A stretch of 52,670 bases of DNA from Acidimicrobiaceae bacterium (GCA_027306605.1 DAHUZK010000061.1:1-52670); one strand, 5' to 3'. Shown: positions 18,486-27,928, numbered from the stretch's first letter. A program made the numbers and translations. Notes: a model not told the origin generated them from the sequence alone.

Positions 18486-19789
18486 GTTGATCCCGGTCCC
18501 GACGCGTCCGGTCCCCAGGGCGCGTCGCGCCGTGCGGGGACCTGCACGCCCTCGTCGGTCACCATGGCAGCCGAACCCACCGCGCCGCGACCGAAGCGAC
18601 CGCGAATGGCATCGACCGCCGCCGTGACGTCGTGCCACGACTGCTCACGCGCCAGAGCACTCTCGTTGGCCCGCTCGAGACCGTCGCCGAGGTCGAAGCA
18701 GAGCTGGTCCCCACCACCCGCGCGCAGCCCCGAGGCGCTCACGCCGAGTAGCCGGATGCCCTCACCGGGGTCGATGCCGGCGAGCAGTGCAGCGGCAACC
18801 TGCCCGATGGCGCCGCCGGTGGCGATGGGCCGCCCCATGGTGTGCGAACGCGTCTGGAGGGTGAAGTCCCGGTACTTGACCTTCACCGTCACGGTGCGCG
18901 CCGCACTCGACTCGCCGCGCAGCATCGTCGCCACCGACTCGGCCATGCGCAGCACGTGACGCTCGACCTCGTGCGGGTCCACGAGGTCCTGACCGAAGGT
19001 CTCCTCGTGCCCGATCGACTTGCTGTGACGGTTCGGGTTGACCGGTTCGGGATCGACGCCGCGGGCCAGCGCGACCAGATGGGCACCGCTCGCCCTGCCC
19101 AGGCGACGGGCCAATGTCTCGGGCGGGATCGCCGCCAACTGCCCCACGGTGCGCACACCCAGGGCGTGCAGGCGCTCGGCGGTGGCCGGCCCCACACCCC
19201 ATAGGGCCTCGACGTCGTGCTGGTGCAAGAAGGCGAGCTCCCGCTCGGGCTCGACCACGACGACGCCGGGCCCGGGTCGCAGACCGCCCCGGCTGGCCCG
19301 GGGCTTGGCCGCCCGCGAGGCGAGCTTGGCGATCATCTTCGAGCGCCCGACCCCCACGGCACAACCGAGGTGCAGCTCGCTCCCGATCCGCTGTCGTAGG
19401 TGGCGGGCAATCCGGTCGGGCGGCCCGAAGAGGCGCAGAGCCCCGGCCACGTCCATGAAGGCCTCGTCCAGGCCGATCGGCTCGACCATGGGCGTGACGT
19501 CACGCAGGATCTTGTGCATGTGCGCACTGACCTCGGCGTAGCGGCTGTGACGCCCGGGGAGGAACACGGCGTCGGGACAGAGCTGGCGGGCTCGGACGGA
19601 CGGCATGGCCGAGTGCACGCCGTAGGCACGCGCCTCGTAGGTGCACGACGCCACCACGCCCCGTGCGCCCGCGCCCCCGACGATCACCGGCCGGCCCACG
19701 AGCGAAGGGTCGTCGAGCACCTCGACCGAGGCGAAGAAGGCATCCATGTCGACATGGAGCACGGTGGGCAGTGACGGTCGATCAGCCAT
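18452..19789 (-). CDS. dinB: DNA polymerase IV (Y-family, translesion)
   Basis: 445 residues. Palm motifs are VDMDAFFASVE (Asp14, Asp16) and GLDEAFMD (near 109); the helix-hairpin-helix is LWGVGPATAERLHALGV. QLCFDLGDG near the C-terminus is a plausible sliding-clamp-binding segment. It performs error-prone bypass synthesis. It starts inside the end of the PIG-L gene (8-bp overlap), so nrdR, PIG-L and dinB form one operon. No LexA box is seen directly upstream, so SOS control would have to come from elsewhere. Confidence 0.93.
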   Translation of the reverse strand: MADRPSLPTVLHVDMDAFFASVEVLDDPSLVGRPVIVGGAGARGVVASCTYEARAYGVHSAMPSVRARQLCPDAVFLPGRHSRYAEVSAHMHKILRDVTPMVEPIGLDEAFMDVAGALRLFGPPDRIARHLRQRIGSELHLGCAVGVGRSKMIAKLASRAAKPRASRGGLRPGPGVVVVEPERELAFLHQHDVEALWGVGPATAERLHALGVRTVGQLAAIPPETLARRLGRASGAHLVALARGVDPEPVNPNRHSKSIGHEETFGQDLVDPHEVERHVLRMAESVATMLRGESSAARTVTVKVKYRDFTLQTRSHTMGRPIATGGAIGQVAAALLAGIDPGEGIRLLGVSASGLRAGGGDQLCFDLGDGLERANESALAREQSWHDVTAAVDAIRGRFGRGAVGSAAMVTDEGVQVPARRDAPWGPDASGPGSTQPDVGHHRIQ

Positions 19790-20483
19790 GGAGGGTCAGC
19801 CGGCGGAAGCCCTCGGCATAGGCGGCGCCGGCCCTCCGGCCCTCCTCGGCCGCTCGTCGCCGCACGGCGTCGCCCGCCCAGCCGCCCTGCCCGGCGAACT
19901 GGGTCCGGTGACACTCCACGGCCGCCGCCTTGATCTCGATGGTGCCGCTGACGTCGACCCACTCGTCGGGCTCGAGCGTGCCCGAGAGCAGCACGGTGGA
20001 CACCTGGTGGGGCGGCCCGGCGCCCGGGAAGTAGTGCGGCAGGGCGGCCGCCGGCGCGACCGCGTCGAGCAGCGCCGCCCCGGCAATCCGGTGGTCGCGG
20101 TGGTTGAAGTAGCTCTGCCCGAAGAACACCGCCGTCGGATCGTGGCCGCAGACGACGTCGGGTCGCAGCGCGCGCACGCGCGCGACCAACGTCTCGCGGA
20201 AAGCGGCCGAATCCGTGAGCTCCCCGTCGGGGAACCCGAGGGACTCCACGCTGGACAGGCCGATGAGAGCGGCAGCGGCATCGAGCTCGCTCGCTCGCTC
20301 GGCAACCAGCCTCGTCGGCTGGACTTCCGGGTCGGCGGTGCCCTTCCCACCGTCGGTGCACACGACGAGGTGGACGGCACTCCCGTCCCTGGCCCACCGG
20401 GCGAGCGTCCCGCCACAGGCCACGTCGGCGTCGTCGGGATGGGCGTAGACGGCCAGCACGACACCGGGCGCCCGCTGCATCAT
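19782..20483 (-). CDS. PIG-L/LmbE family N-acetyl-sugar deacetylase
   Basis: 233 residues. The zinc-binding motif AHPDDADVACGG is near the N-terminus (residues 14-25) and the distal HRDHRIAG supplies further ligands. In actinobacteria such enzymes deacetylate GlcNAc conjugates in mycothiol synthesis (MshB) or detoxification (Mca), or PI-linked sugars; this paralogue cannot be assigned to one of these. Start overlaps nrdR by four bases and end overlaps dinB. Confidence 0.85.
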   Translation of the reverse strand: MMQRAPGVVLAVYAHPDDADVACGGTLARWARDGSAVHLVVCTDGGKGTADPEVQPTRLVAERASELDAAAALIGLSSVESLGFPDGELTDSAAFRETLVARVRALRPDVVCGHDPTAVFFGQSYFNHRDHRIAGAALLDAVAPAAALPHYFPGAGPPHQVSTVLLSGTLEPDEWVDVSGTIEIKAAAVECHRTQFAGQGGWAGDAVRRRAAEEGRRAGAAYAEGFRRLTLHG

Positions 20484-20947
20484 TTTCGTTTGGGCTCGGT
20501 CGTCTTGGTCAGCAGTCCCGCCTCGCGCTGGAAGTCACCCGCCTCCTCGAAGCCCTTGTACACACTCGCGAAGCGGAGGTAGGCGACGTCGTCGAGCCTC
20601 TGAAGGCGTTCGAGCACGGCCACACCGACCTGCTGGCTGGTCGGTTCGGTGGTTTGCGCCCGCAGGGCGTCCTCGACGCTCTGGGCCAACTCTTCCATCT
20701 GCTCGTCGCTCACGGGTCGGTTCTTGCAGGCGGCGCGAACCCCTTCGATGACCTTGCCCCGATCGAAGGGCTCGCGGAGGCCACTGCGCTTGACCACCCA
20801 CAGCGGGACCTCCTCGATCCGCTCGAAGGTCGTGAAGCGACGGCCACAGCCCAGACACTCGCGACGGCGGCGGATGGCCCCTCCGTCCTCAGCCTGGCGC
20901 GAATCGACGACGCGGTCGTCATCGATAGCGCACCAGGGACACCGCAC
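20480..20947 (-). CDS. nrdR: Transcriptional repressor NrdR
   Basis: 155 residues, standard length. Zinc ribbon Cys3, Cys6, Cys31, Cys34 (CPWC...CLGC) followed by an ATP-cone domain (VVKRSGLREPFDRGKVIEGVRAA). It represses ribonucleotide reductase genes according to nucleotide state. GTG 20947 follows TATCGT by six nt, so leaderless. The LysM gene ends just upstream and the lexA locus lies beyond, as in mycobacteria. Confidence 0.95.
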   Translation of the reverse strand: MRCPWCAIDDDRVVDSRQAEDGGAIRRRRECLGCGRRFTTFERIEEVPLWVVKRSGLREPFDRGKVIEGVRAACKNRPVSDEQMEELAQSVEDALRAQTTEPTSQQVGVAVLERLQRLDDVAYLRFASVYKGFEEAGDFQREAGLLTKTTEPKRK

Positions 20948-20953
20948 ACCCTG

Positions 20954-20959
20954 ACGATA
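20954..20959 (-). promoter_or_regulatory. -10 element TATCGT of nrdR
   Basis: Minus-strand TATCGT is six nt from the GTG start. It sits directly after the LysM gene stop codon. Confidence 0.5.
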
Positions 20960-20960
20960 G

Positions 20961-21329
20961 TCAGGGAATGAAGATGTGCTCCCCGGGCACCACCACCGGC
21001 GATCCCACCTGGCGGGTCAGCCGCTCGGTCAGCGCGGCGCCGTGTGCCGGGTCGGCCCGGTCGGCGATCGAAGCCAGGGTGTCGCCCGCCTTGACGACGT
21101 ACTCCTGGCCCTGGGCCGGCGCGGCCTGAGCCAGCGTGCTCCCACCCAGGGCGCGGATCGGCAGGGCGAGCAGCACCAGCAGCACCACCACGGCGACCGC
21201 CACGACGACACCCGCGACCATCCGGCGGCGGCGCACCCGGGGGGAAGGCGCGAGCCGCGCCGGCTGGTCGGGCAAGACGTACAGCCGGGGGCGGCACGCC
21301 TCGAATTCGAGCTCAAATGCGACCGACAT
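20961..21329 (-). CDS. SOS-controlled membrane LysM protein (ChiZ/YneA-like)
   Basis: 122 residues from ATG 21329, which has gggagga just upstream. A polar N-terminus is followed by one membrane helix (about 37-58) and a LysM domain (EYVVKAGDTLASIADRAD, then VGSPVVVPGEHIFIP). The combination of a helix plus LysM next to lexA matches SOS-induced cell-division inhibitors: YneA in Bacillus and ChiZ (Rv2719c) in mycobacteria. Two identical LexA boxes lie 16 and 51 bp upstream. Predicted role is to delay septation or alter wall synthesis during DNA damage; this is inference from context. Confidence 0.75.
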   Translation of the reverse strand: MSVAFELEFEACRPRLYVLPDQPARLAPSPRVRRRRMVAGVVVAVAVVVLLVLLALPIRALGGSTLAQAAPAQGQEYVVKAGDTLASIADRADPAHGAALTERLTRQVGSPVVVPGEHIFIP

Positions 21330-21344
21330 GGCGTCCTCCCGTAT

Positions 21345-21358
21345 CGAACACCTGTTCG
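21345..21358. promoter_or_regulatory. LexA box 1 of the LysM gene
   Basis: CGAACACCTGTTCG, a perfect match to the Gram-positive SOS box CGAAC-N4-GTTCG, 15 bp from the LysM ATG. Confidence 0.9.
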
Positions 21359-21379
21359 CTTTCCACGGACATTGGAACA

Positions 21380-21393
21380 CGAACACCTGTTCG
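21380..21393. promoter_or_regulatory. LexA box 2 of the LysM gene
   Basis: A second identical CGAACACCTGTTCG, 35 bp (centre to centre) from the first. The pair suggests cooperative or tight LexA repression. Confidence 0.9.
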
Positions 21394-21465
21394 CTGTCAA
21401 GCGTCGGCCGACCGTCGGCCGGGCTGTCCCGCACCGTAGGGAGGCGGTGTGACACGGCGCGGGGA

Positions 21466-21505
21466 CCACGAGAATCGAACAGGTGTCCAGTGTCGATTTC
21501 CGTGG
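21466..21505. repeat. Imperfect inverted repeat at the left edge of the TnpB element
   Basis: ccacgagaatcg (21466-21477) pairs with cgatttccgtgg (21494-21505) with two mismatches over 12 bp, around a half LexA box. It straddles the proposed element boundary and could be part of its right-end structure. Confidence 0.5.
21473..21486. repeat. 14-bp direct repeat, left copy
   Basis: aatcgaacaggtgt, identical to 23026-23039. It contains the CGAAC-N4-GT part of a LexA box; read on as CGAACAGGTGTCCA (21476-21489) it has two mismatches to the box. Confidence 0.85.
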
Positions 21506-21640
21506 AGATGACCGAAGCCTCTCTCCTGGTTCGACAGCCCCTTGTCCAGGGGCATCACAGCGCTTGAGCGCAGATCGTCAGATGCGGACGAGCTGCTGGC
21601 TGCTTCCCGCTTCGGCGAGGGCAGTTTCGCCAGTCGGGCA
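21487..21640 (-). ncRNA. Candidate omegaRNA (reRNA) at the tnpB 3' end
   Basis: In IS605-type elements a guide RNA is made from the end of tnpB and the right end of the element, with its guide reading into flanking DNA. Here the tnpB 3' codons and the hairpin at 21537-21553 occupy that place. The position is expected from family knowledge; the limits are not visible in the sequence. Confidence 0.3.
21537..21553. repeat. Right-end hairpin of the TnpB element
   Basis: gcccct and aggggc form a perfect 6-bp stem with loop tgtcc, 24 bp after the tnpB stop. Confidence 0.7.
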
Positions 21641-22983
21641 ATCCGACTGGCCAGCGCTCCCCTCTCTGCGGGCGTGCGATTTGTGACCTCGAACACGAGG
21701 TCTCGTCGCTGACGGGCCCGGTCTGTCCGGGTCCCCGGCCCACGTGATCTGGTGTCCCATGAGAGACGCCAGAGCTTCGGTGACGAGCACCGTCTCGCCG
21801 TAGGCAGCGAGGTTGGCTGCGGCATTGACGTCACGGTCACAGACCATGGCGCAGTGCTCGCAGCGGTAGGTGCGCACGTCGAGGGGCAGCTTGGCTTTCA
21901 CTGCCCGACAACCTGCGCACGCCTTGGATGATGGAAAGAATCGGTCGGCGACGACCACACGGGATCCGAAGCGCTCGGCCTTGTAGCCGAGCTGGCGACG
22001 GAGCTCACCGAGGGCTTGGTCCATCGTCGCCATACCAAGGCGCGGGCTCATGGCGATGGCCTTGACAGCAAGGTCCTCGACACAGACGAGCGGGTACGTG
22101 GACGTCAGCATCTTGGTGAGCCGGTGCAGATCGTCGGCTCGTCGTCGGGCGATGGCACCCTGGTGGGCTCGTAGCTGTCGGAGGGCCCGGTGGTAGCTGG
22201 TGCTGCCTCGTTGGCGGCGGCTGACCGTCTTCGACAATCGCTTCGTCTTGGCCAGGTTGGTCCGGTAGTGGCGCTCACCAGCAACAATGCGGTGCACAAC
22301 GCCGTCCGAGCCGGCGACGACGGCTTGGCTCTTGAGTCCGGCGTCGACCCCAACGACCGGGCCGTTGGTCGGCGGTCGGCGCTTGGACGAGCTGACCTCA
22401 TACTCCACGGCCAGAGCTGCCCACCAGTGGTTGTGGCGGAAGTAGACACGAGCCGAGGTGATGCGGGACCGGCCGCGACGAAGCTTGCGCCGCAGGTCAG
22501 CCTGGTGGGAGTCGGGTGCTGAGATGCGCACGGTCCCGACACGACTGAGGGTGAGTTCGCCGGGGTCGAGTTTCACGGTATAGCAGACACTGAACGCCGG
22601 GGGCGTCCGATGCTTGGACTTGAACTTGGGGAACCGGGCCCTCCCGGCCAAGAAGTTGCGGTGTGCGGCTACGGCGTCTCGGAAGGCGAAGTTGTAGAGC
22701 TCGGAGGGGTACTGGGCGTACCACGGTGCCACTTCCTCGCGTTCCGCCCTCCAGAGGTTTCCGAGTATGACCAGGTTGAGAGGCTTGATCCGGTCCTTGG
22801 GCTCTACGCCCGCATCGCGCTGGTCCCTCCAGAGCTGCGCGTTTTCGGTGATCTTGGCGACGGCCCAGTTGTGGGCGAAGCGTCGGGCACCTGCTGCTCC
22901 AGAGAAGAACCGCCGCTGGGCCAGGCCGGCTGGAGGCGTACGACAAGGGCGCTGGTCTTGAGAGTCGTCGCTGGTCCGCCCAT
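21578..22983 (-). pseudogene. tnpB: RNA-guided nuclease TnpB with N-terminal frameshift
   Basis: The RuvC active site is complete: Asp in VVGVDAGLKS, Glu in VCVEDLAVKA and Asp in CDRDVNAAANLAAYG. The zinc finger CAGC...CEHC lies between the last two. However, the expected first strand (LKTSALVVRLQPA, from ATG 22983) lies in a different frame from the rest (AQRRFFSGAAGARRFAHNW onward). The switch falls between about 22935 and 22920 and equals loss of one base. The second frame has an ATG far upstream (23026) but no family-like N-terminus. So tnpB is either a recent pseudogene or needs frameshifting. The conserved C-terminus REGSAGQSDCPTGETALAEAG overlaps the presumed omegaRNA. Confidence 0.75.
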
Positions 22984-23025
22984 GCCCAGATAGTGCCGAA
23001 AGCCTGTATCGGCGCCATCGACTCA

Positions 23026-23039
23026 AATCGAACAGGTGT
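23026..23039. repeat. 14-bp direct repeat, right copy
   Basis: aatcgaacaggtgt, identical to 21473-21486. Read on as CGAACAGGTGTTTG (23029-23042) it is a LexA box with a single mismatch. Confidence 0.85.
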
Positions 23040-23042
23040 TTG
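23029..23042. promoter_or_regulatory. Imperfect LexA box upstream of lexA and tnpB
   Basis: CGAACAGGTGTTTG differs from CGAAC-N4-GTTCG at one base. It is 46 bp upstream of the tnpB ATG (22983) and 103 bp upstream of lexA. Confidence 0.65.
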
Positions 23043-23077
23043 CTTCGGGGGGCCGGGGTCGCTAGTTTGGTCCGTCA

Positions 23078-23091
23078 CGAACGGATGTTCG
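23078..23091. promoter_or_regulatory. LexA box of lexA (autoregulation)
   Basis: CGAACGGATGTTCG, perfect consensus, 54 bp upstream of the lexA ATG. Confidence 0.92.
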
Positions 23092-23144
23092 CCCCCGGAT
23101 GGGGGCCCGGCGGACCGCCGGGGTGGGCACAGAAGGAGACGCCG

Positions 23145-23780
23145 ATGGCCGAGGTCCTGAGCGGGAAGCGGCTGCAGATCCTCAATTTCATCGCCGACTG
23201 CCAGCGCGAGCGGGGCTACCCGCCCTCGGTGCGCGAGATCGGGGAGGCCGTGGGCCTGACCTCGTCGGCCACGGTGCACACGCATCTCGCCGTGCTGCAG
23301 CGGGAGGGCTACCTCTCCCGGGACCCGAGCAAGCCCCGCGCCATCCAGGTGCACGTCGACCCCGACACGACGGCGAGGCGTGCGGTGGCGGCGGTCCACA
23401 ACGTGCCCTTGGTCGGCGACGTCGCCGCCGGCACCGGCGTCCTGGCCGAGGAGAACGTCGAGGAGCTGCTGCCGATGCCCGAGCAGTTCACCGGCCGCGG
23501 CCCGTCGTTCATGCTGCGCGTGCGCGGTGACTCCATGGTCGATGCAGGCATCTACGACGGCGACTTCGTCGTGGTGCGCCAGCAGCGCGAGGCCGACAAC
23601 GGCGACGTGGTGGTGGCCGGCGTCGGCGAGGGCGAGGGCACGGTGAAGACCTTCAGCCGCAGGAACGGGAGGGTCGTGCTCACCCCGGCCAACCCCGCCT
23701 ACGAGCCGATGGTCTTCGACCAGCCCGACGAGGTGACGATCTTCGGCAAGGTCGTCACCGTGGTGCGCCAGCTGAACTAG
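23145..23780 (+). CDS. lexA: LexA repressor
   Basis: 211 residues from ATG 23145, which has agaaggaga directly upstream; the longer frame from 23040 would run across the operators. Winged helix DNA-binding domain (about 1-66, with GYPPSVREIGEAVGLTSSATV), self-cleavage site Ala95-Gly96 in DVAAGTG, catalytic Ser130 in GDSMVD and Lys168 in TVKTF. It represses DNA damage genes and cleaves itself with RecA filaments. Targets recognised in this window: lexA, the LysM gene, possibly tnpB, and the radical SAM gene at 49396. Confidence 0.96.
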   Translation: MAEVLSGKRLQILNFIADCQRERGYPPSVREIGEAVGLTSSATVHTHLAVLQREGYLSRDPSKPRAIQVHVDPDTTARRAVAAVHNVPLVGDVAAGTGVLAEENVEELLPMPEQFTGRGPSFMLRVRGDSMVDAGIYDGDFVVVRQQREADNGDVVVAGVGEGEGTVKTFSRRNGRVVLTPANPAYEPMVFDQPDEVTIFGKVVTVVRQLN

Positions 23781-23786
23781 GTCTCC

Positions 23787-24773
23787 GTGGCCTCGCCGGG
23801 ACCGGCCAGAAGAAGCGTGCCCGTGATGCTCCTCGCCGGCGGGCTGCTCCTGGCCGCCTGCTCCTCGGCGCCCACCACGGGCCGCGCCACCCCACGCTCG
23901 ACGGCCACCACTTCGACCACGACATCGTCGGCACCGGCGTCGACGACCCCGCCCGCAAGCGCCGGACCGTGCGGGACCGTGGGCACCCCGCCGGTCCGCT
24001 ACCGGCACGTCGTCTGGATCTGGATGGAGAACCACACGTGGAACTCGGTCGTCGGGTCCGCGTCGGCCCCCTACCTCACGGCTCTGGCCCGTCGCTGCGG
24101 GACCGACACGAACTGGTCCGCCGTCGGCTCGCCCTCGCTCCCCAACTACCTGGGGGCAACGTCGGGCTCGACACAGGGTGTGGGCGACGACGCCGATCCC
24201 GCCGCCCACACCTTCGCGGTGGACAACCTCTTCCGGCAGGTGCGCGCCGCCGGCGGGACCGAGCGCAGCTTCGTCGAGTCGATGCCCGCCCCCTGCGAAC
24301 TCGTCTCGCAGGGGCAGTACGCGGCAAAGCACAACCCGGCCGTCTACTACGTGGGCTCGGGAGCAGGCGGCAGCGACCGCGGCGCCTGCCAGCGCGACGA
24401 CCTGCCCTTCACCGCCTTCCCGGCGGTGCTGGCGGACGGGGCGCTGCCCACCTTCACCTCCATCACACCCAACATCTGCAACGAAATGCACGACTGCCCG
24501 GTCGCCGTCGGCGACCGGTGGCTGGCGACGTGGGTGCCCCGCATCCTCGTCACCTCGAGCTACCGATCGGGCGCCACCGCGCTCTTCATCGTGTGGGATG
24601 AGCCGACCCCACTGGCCAACGTCGTGGTGGCGCCGAGCGTGCGTCCGGGGACGCAATCGGGCACCGCCGTCACCCAGTACTCGTTGCTGCGGACGACCGA
24701 GGAGATGCTGGGCCTCCCCTTGCTCGGTCGCGCCGCCACGGCCACCAGCCTGCGCGCCGTGTTCGGCATCTGA
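23787..24773 (+). CDS. Lipoprotein phosphoesterase (AcpA/phospholipase C superfamily)
   Basis: 328 residues from GTG 23787. Signal peptide with lipobox LLLAAC (Cys25), then a Ser/Thr/Pro-rich linker (about 26-58). The catalytic region starts VVWIWMENHTWNSVVG, the usual metal-binding E-N-H start of the phosphoesterase family PF04185, with PSLPNYLG and FIVWDE further on. Members cleave phosphate monoesters or phospholipids outside the cell. It begins six bases after lexA and could be cotranscribed from the lexA promoter. Confidence 0.75.
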   Translation: MASPGPARRSVPVMLLAGGLLLAACSSAPTTGRATPRSTATTSTTTSSAPASTTPPASAGPCGTVGTPPVRYRHVVWIWMENHTWNSVVGSASAPYLTALARRCGTDTNWSAVGSPSLPNYLGATSGSTQGVGDDADPAAHTFAVDNLFRQVRAAGGTERSFVESMPAPCELVSQGQYAAKHNPAVYYVGSGAGGSDRGACQRDDLPFTAFPAVLADGALPTFTSITPNICNEMHDCPVAVGDRWLATWVPRILVTSSYRSGATALFIVWDEPTPLANVVVAPSVRPGTQSGTAVTQYSLLRTTEEMLGLPLLGRAATATSLRAVFGI

Positions 24774-24781
24774 CGACGGCG

Positions 24782-24835
24782 CCCCCACCGGCAGCACCCC
24801 GGTGGCCCCGGAGGCCCCGGTGGCCCCGGTGGGGG
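24782..24835. terminator. GC-rich inverted repeat after the phosphoesterase gene
   Basis: cccccaccgg (24782-24791) pairs perfectly with ccggtggggg (24826-24835). The loop is itself a ggccccggt-type short repeat. There is no T run, so it would be an atypical terminator. Confidence 0.4.
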
Positions 24836-24904
24836 ACCTTGTCCCCTGCCGCCGCGGACCTTCGGCCCTAACGGTCCCGCCGGTCCGGCGACCATCGTGG
24901 CCCC

Positions 24905-25989
<1,085 letters not shown>

Positions 25990-25993
<4 letters not shown>

Positions 25994-26973
25994 GCGTCAC
26001 GGCGCCGCCCGAGCACCTCGACGCCCATGGCCGCGCCGAGTCGCCGCCCGAACGGCCGCCGGCGCGGGCGCGGTCGCGCGCGGCACGCTCGCCCCGCCGT
26101 CGTCGCACCCTCGAAGTGCTGCTGGCCTACGGGCTGCTCCTACCGTCCCTGCTCGTCTTCGCCGTCTTCGTCTTCTACCCGCTCGTCCGCCAGATCTACC
26201 TCTCGTTCTTCCTCACCCCGCCCTTCCCCGGCGAGCCCAAGCACTACGCCGGCCTCTCGCAGATCCAGCAGGTGCTCACCTCCCACGACTTCTTGAACAG
26301 CCTGTGGGTCACCGTGCTCTTCGTGCTCTACACGGTGCCGGCCGGCCTCGTCCTCGGCCTGCTGCTGGCCGTGCTCGCCCACCAGCAGCTGCGGGGTATC
26401 CGCTTCTTCCGGACCGTCTTCTCCTCCACCGTGGCGACCTCGGTGGCCGTCGCGTCGGTGATCTTCTTCACGCTGCTCAACCCGCAGATCGGCCTGTTCA
26501 GCTACTGGTTCGGCCGCACCGGCCAGCTCTCGGTCCTCGACGACCCGCGCCTGGCCCTGCTGGCCGTCTCCGTCGTGACCGTGTGGCAGAACCTCGGGCT
26601 CGCGTTCATCGTCATGTCGGCCGGGCTCCAGGCCGTGCCCGACGACCTCCTCGAGGCATCGAGGGTCGACGGCGCCGGACCCTGGACCCGCCTGCGCCAC
26701 GTGATCCTGCCCATGCTCTCCCCGACGCTGTTCTTCGCCATCGTCGTCGGCTCCATCCTCTCGCTGGAGGCCTTCGGCCAGATCGACATCCTCACGTCGG
26801 GCGGGCCGCTGCAGCACACCAACGTCCTCGTGTACGCCATCTACGACCAGGTCTTCAACCAGAACAACCAGGGCCGCGCCGCGGTCATGACGGTTGCGCT
26901 GTTCCTCATCACCCTTGTGTTCACGCTGATCCAGATCCGCCTGCTCGAGCGGAGGGTGACCTATGAGCGCTGA
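25990..26973 (+). CDS. ugpA: Sugar ABC transporter permease, UgpA/MalF type
   Basis: 327 residues. A basic cytoplasmic tail (about 1-38) is followed by six helices. The ATPase docking (EAA) loop is EASRVDGAGPWTRLRHVILPMLSP near residue 220. Pairs with the next permease. Ends 11 bp inside it. Confidence 0.85.
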
Positions 26974-27928
26974 GCACGGCACCGGCACCGTGGCCACCGC
27001 GCTCGGGACGCTCGCCCCGGGATTCCGCGACTTCCTCGTCGGCGCCGGCATCGTGGTGGTCGCCGGGACCGTGCTGCTCGTCCTCAGCCGGCGCGCCTCA
27101 CCCACCCACCGCCGGCAGGCCGCGCTCGTCGGCCGCTACCTGCTCCTCGTCGTGCTGGCGGTCATCGTCCTCTTTCCCCTCTACATCACCGTGGTCGACT
27201 CGCTGCTGCAGCCCGACCAGGTGGTGGCCAAGCCACCCATCTTGTTCCCGACCCACCCGCAGTGGTCCAGCTACGCCACGGCATGGACCCAGGGTCATCT
27301 CGGGCGCTACCTGCTGAACAGCTTCGTCGTGACCGGCGTGATCGTGGTGGGCGAGCTCGTGACGTCCATCGCGGCCGCCTACGCCTTCGCCTTCTTGCGC
27401 TTCCCGTTCCGCAAGACGCTCTTCGTGGTCTTCCTGGCCACCATGATGGTCCCGGTCGAGGTCACGTTCCTGACCAACCTGAACACGGTCGTCAGCCTCG
27501 GCTGGTACAACACCTACTTCGGGCTCACGATCCCGTTCCTGGCCACGGGCTTCGGCGCCTTCCTCGTGCGGCAGGCATTCCTCGGCCTGCCCGGGGACCT
27601 GCGCGACGCGGCCGAGCTCGACGGGGCCAACCACTGGCAATTCCTACGCGAGGTCGCGCTGCCCGTCGCCCGCCCGGCCGTCGCCGCGCTCGGCATCTTC
27701 AGCTTCTTCAGCGCCTTCGGCCAGTACCTGTGGCCACTCATCGTGACGAAGGACGACCGGCTGCGCACCGTGACCATCGGCCTCAAGTTCCTCGCCAACA
27801 GCCAGCTCAACAACTTCAACGTCATCTTCGCCGGCACCGTGCTGGCGGCCCTGCCGCTGTTCATCCTGCTCGTCGTCTTCGAGAAGCAGTTGGTGCGCGG
27901 CCTGACCGCGGGCGCCGTGAAGGGATGA
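26963..27928 (+). CDS. ugpE: Sugar ABC transporter permease, UgpE/MalG type
   Basis: 321 residues. An extra N-terminal helix (about 21-43) precedes the usual six; the EAA loop is DAAELDGANHWQFLREVALPVARP near residue 213. Overlaps ugpA and is followed after 19 bp by the binding-protein gene, whose ATG is preceded by caaggag. Confidence 0.85.
   Translation: MSAEHGTGTVATALGTLAPGFRDFLVGAGIVVVAGTVLLVLSRRASPTHRRQAALVGRYLLLVVLAVIVLFPLYITVVDSLLQPDQVVAKPPILFPTHPQWSSYATAWTQGHLGRYLLNSFVVTGVIVVGELVTSIAAAYAFAFLRFPFRKTLFVVFLATMMVPVEVTFLTNLNTVVSLGWYNTYFGLTIPFLATGFGAFLVRQAFLGLPGDLRDAAELDGANHWQFLREVALPVARPAVAALGIFSFFSAFGQYLWPLIVTKDDRLRTVTIGLKFLANSQLNNFNVIFAGTVLAALPLFILLVVFEKQLVRGLTAGAVKG

Larger units (their letters stand above)
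21487..23025 (-). mobile_element. TnpB-only IS605/IS1341-group insertion element
   Basis: The segment between the 14-bp direct repeats contains only a tnpB gene and structured ends. A 6-bp-stem hairpin with a 5-nt loop (21537-21553) follows tnpB as expected for the right end; a short inverted repeat gccga/tcggc (22995-23013) may mark the left end. No tnpA is present, so it would need a transposase in trans. It interrupts the divergent LysM-lexA control region. Exact ends are inferred from the repeats. IS605 elements do not normally make target duplications, so the flanking repeat more likely reflects pre-existing duplicate LexA boxes. Confidence 0.7.

Noticed and set aside
18452-19789. SOS control of dinB from its own box
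   Set aside because: No LexA box found between or upstream of the overlapping nrdR/PIG-L/dinB genes apart from those of the LysM gene.
19782-20483. Assigning the PIG-L gene as mshB (mycothiol synthesis)
   Set aside because: The family motif alone does not separate MshB, Mca and other deacetylases.
22497-24797. 766-codon minus-strand frame spanning lexA and part of tnpB
   Set aside because: Runs antisense through lexA and the phosphoesterase gene and shows only out-of-frame fragments.
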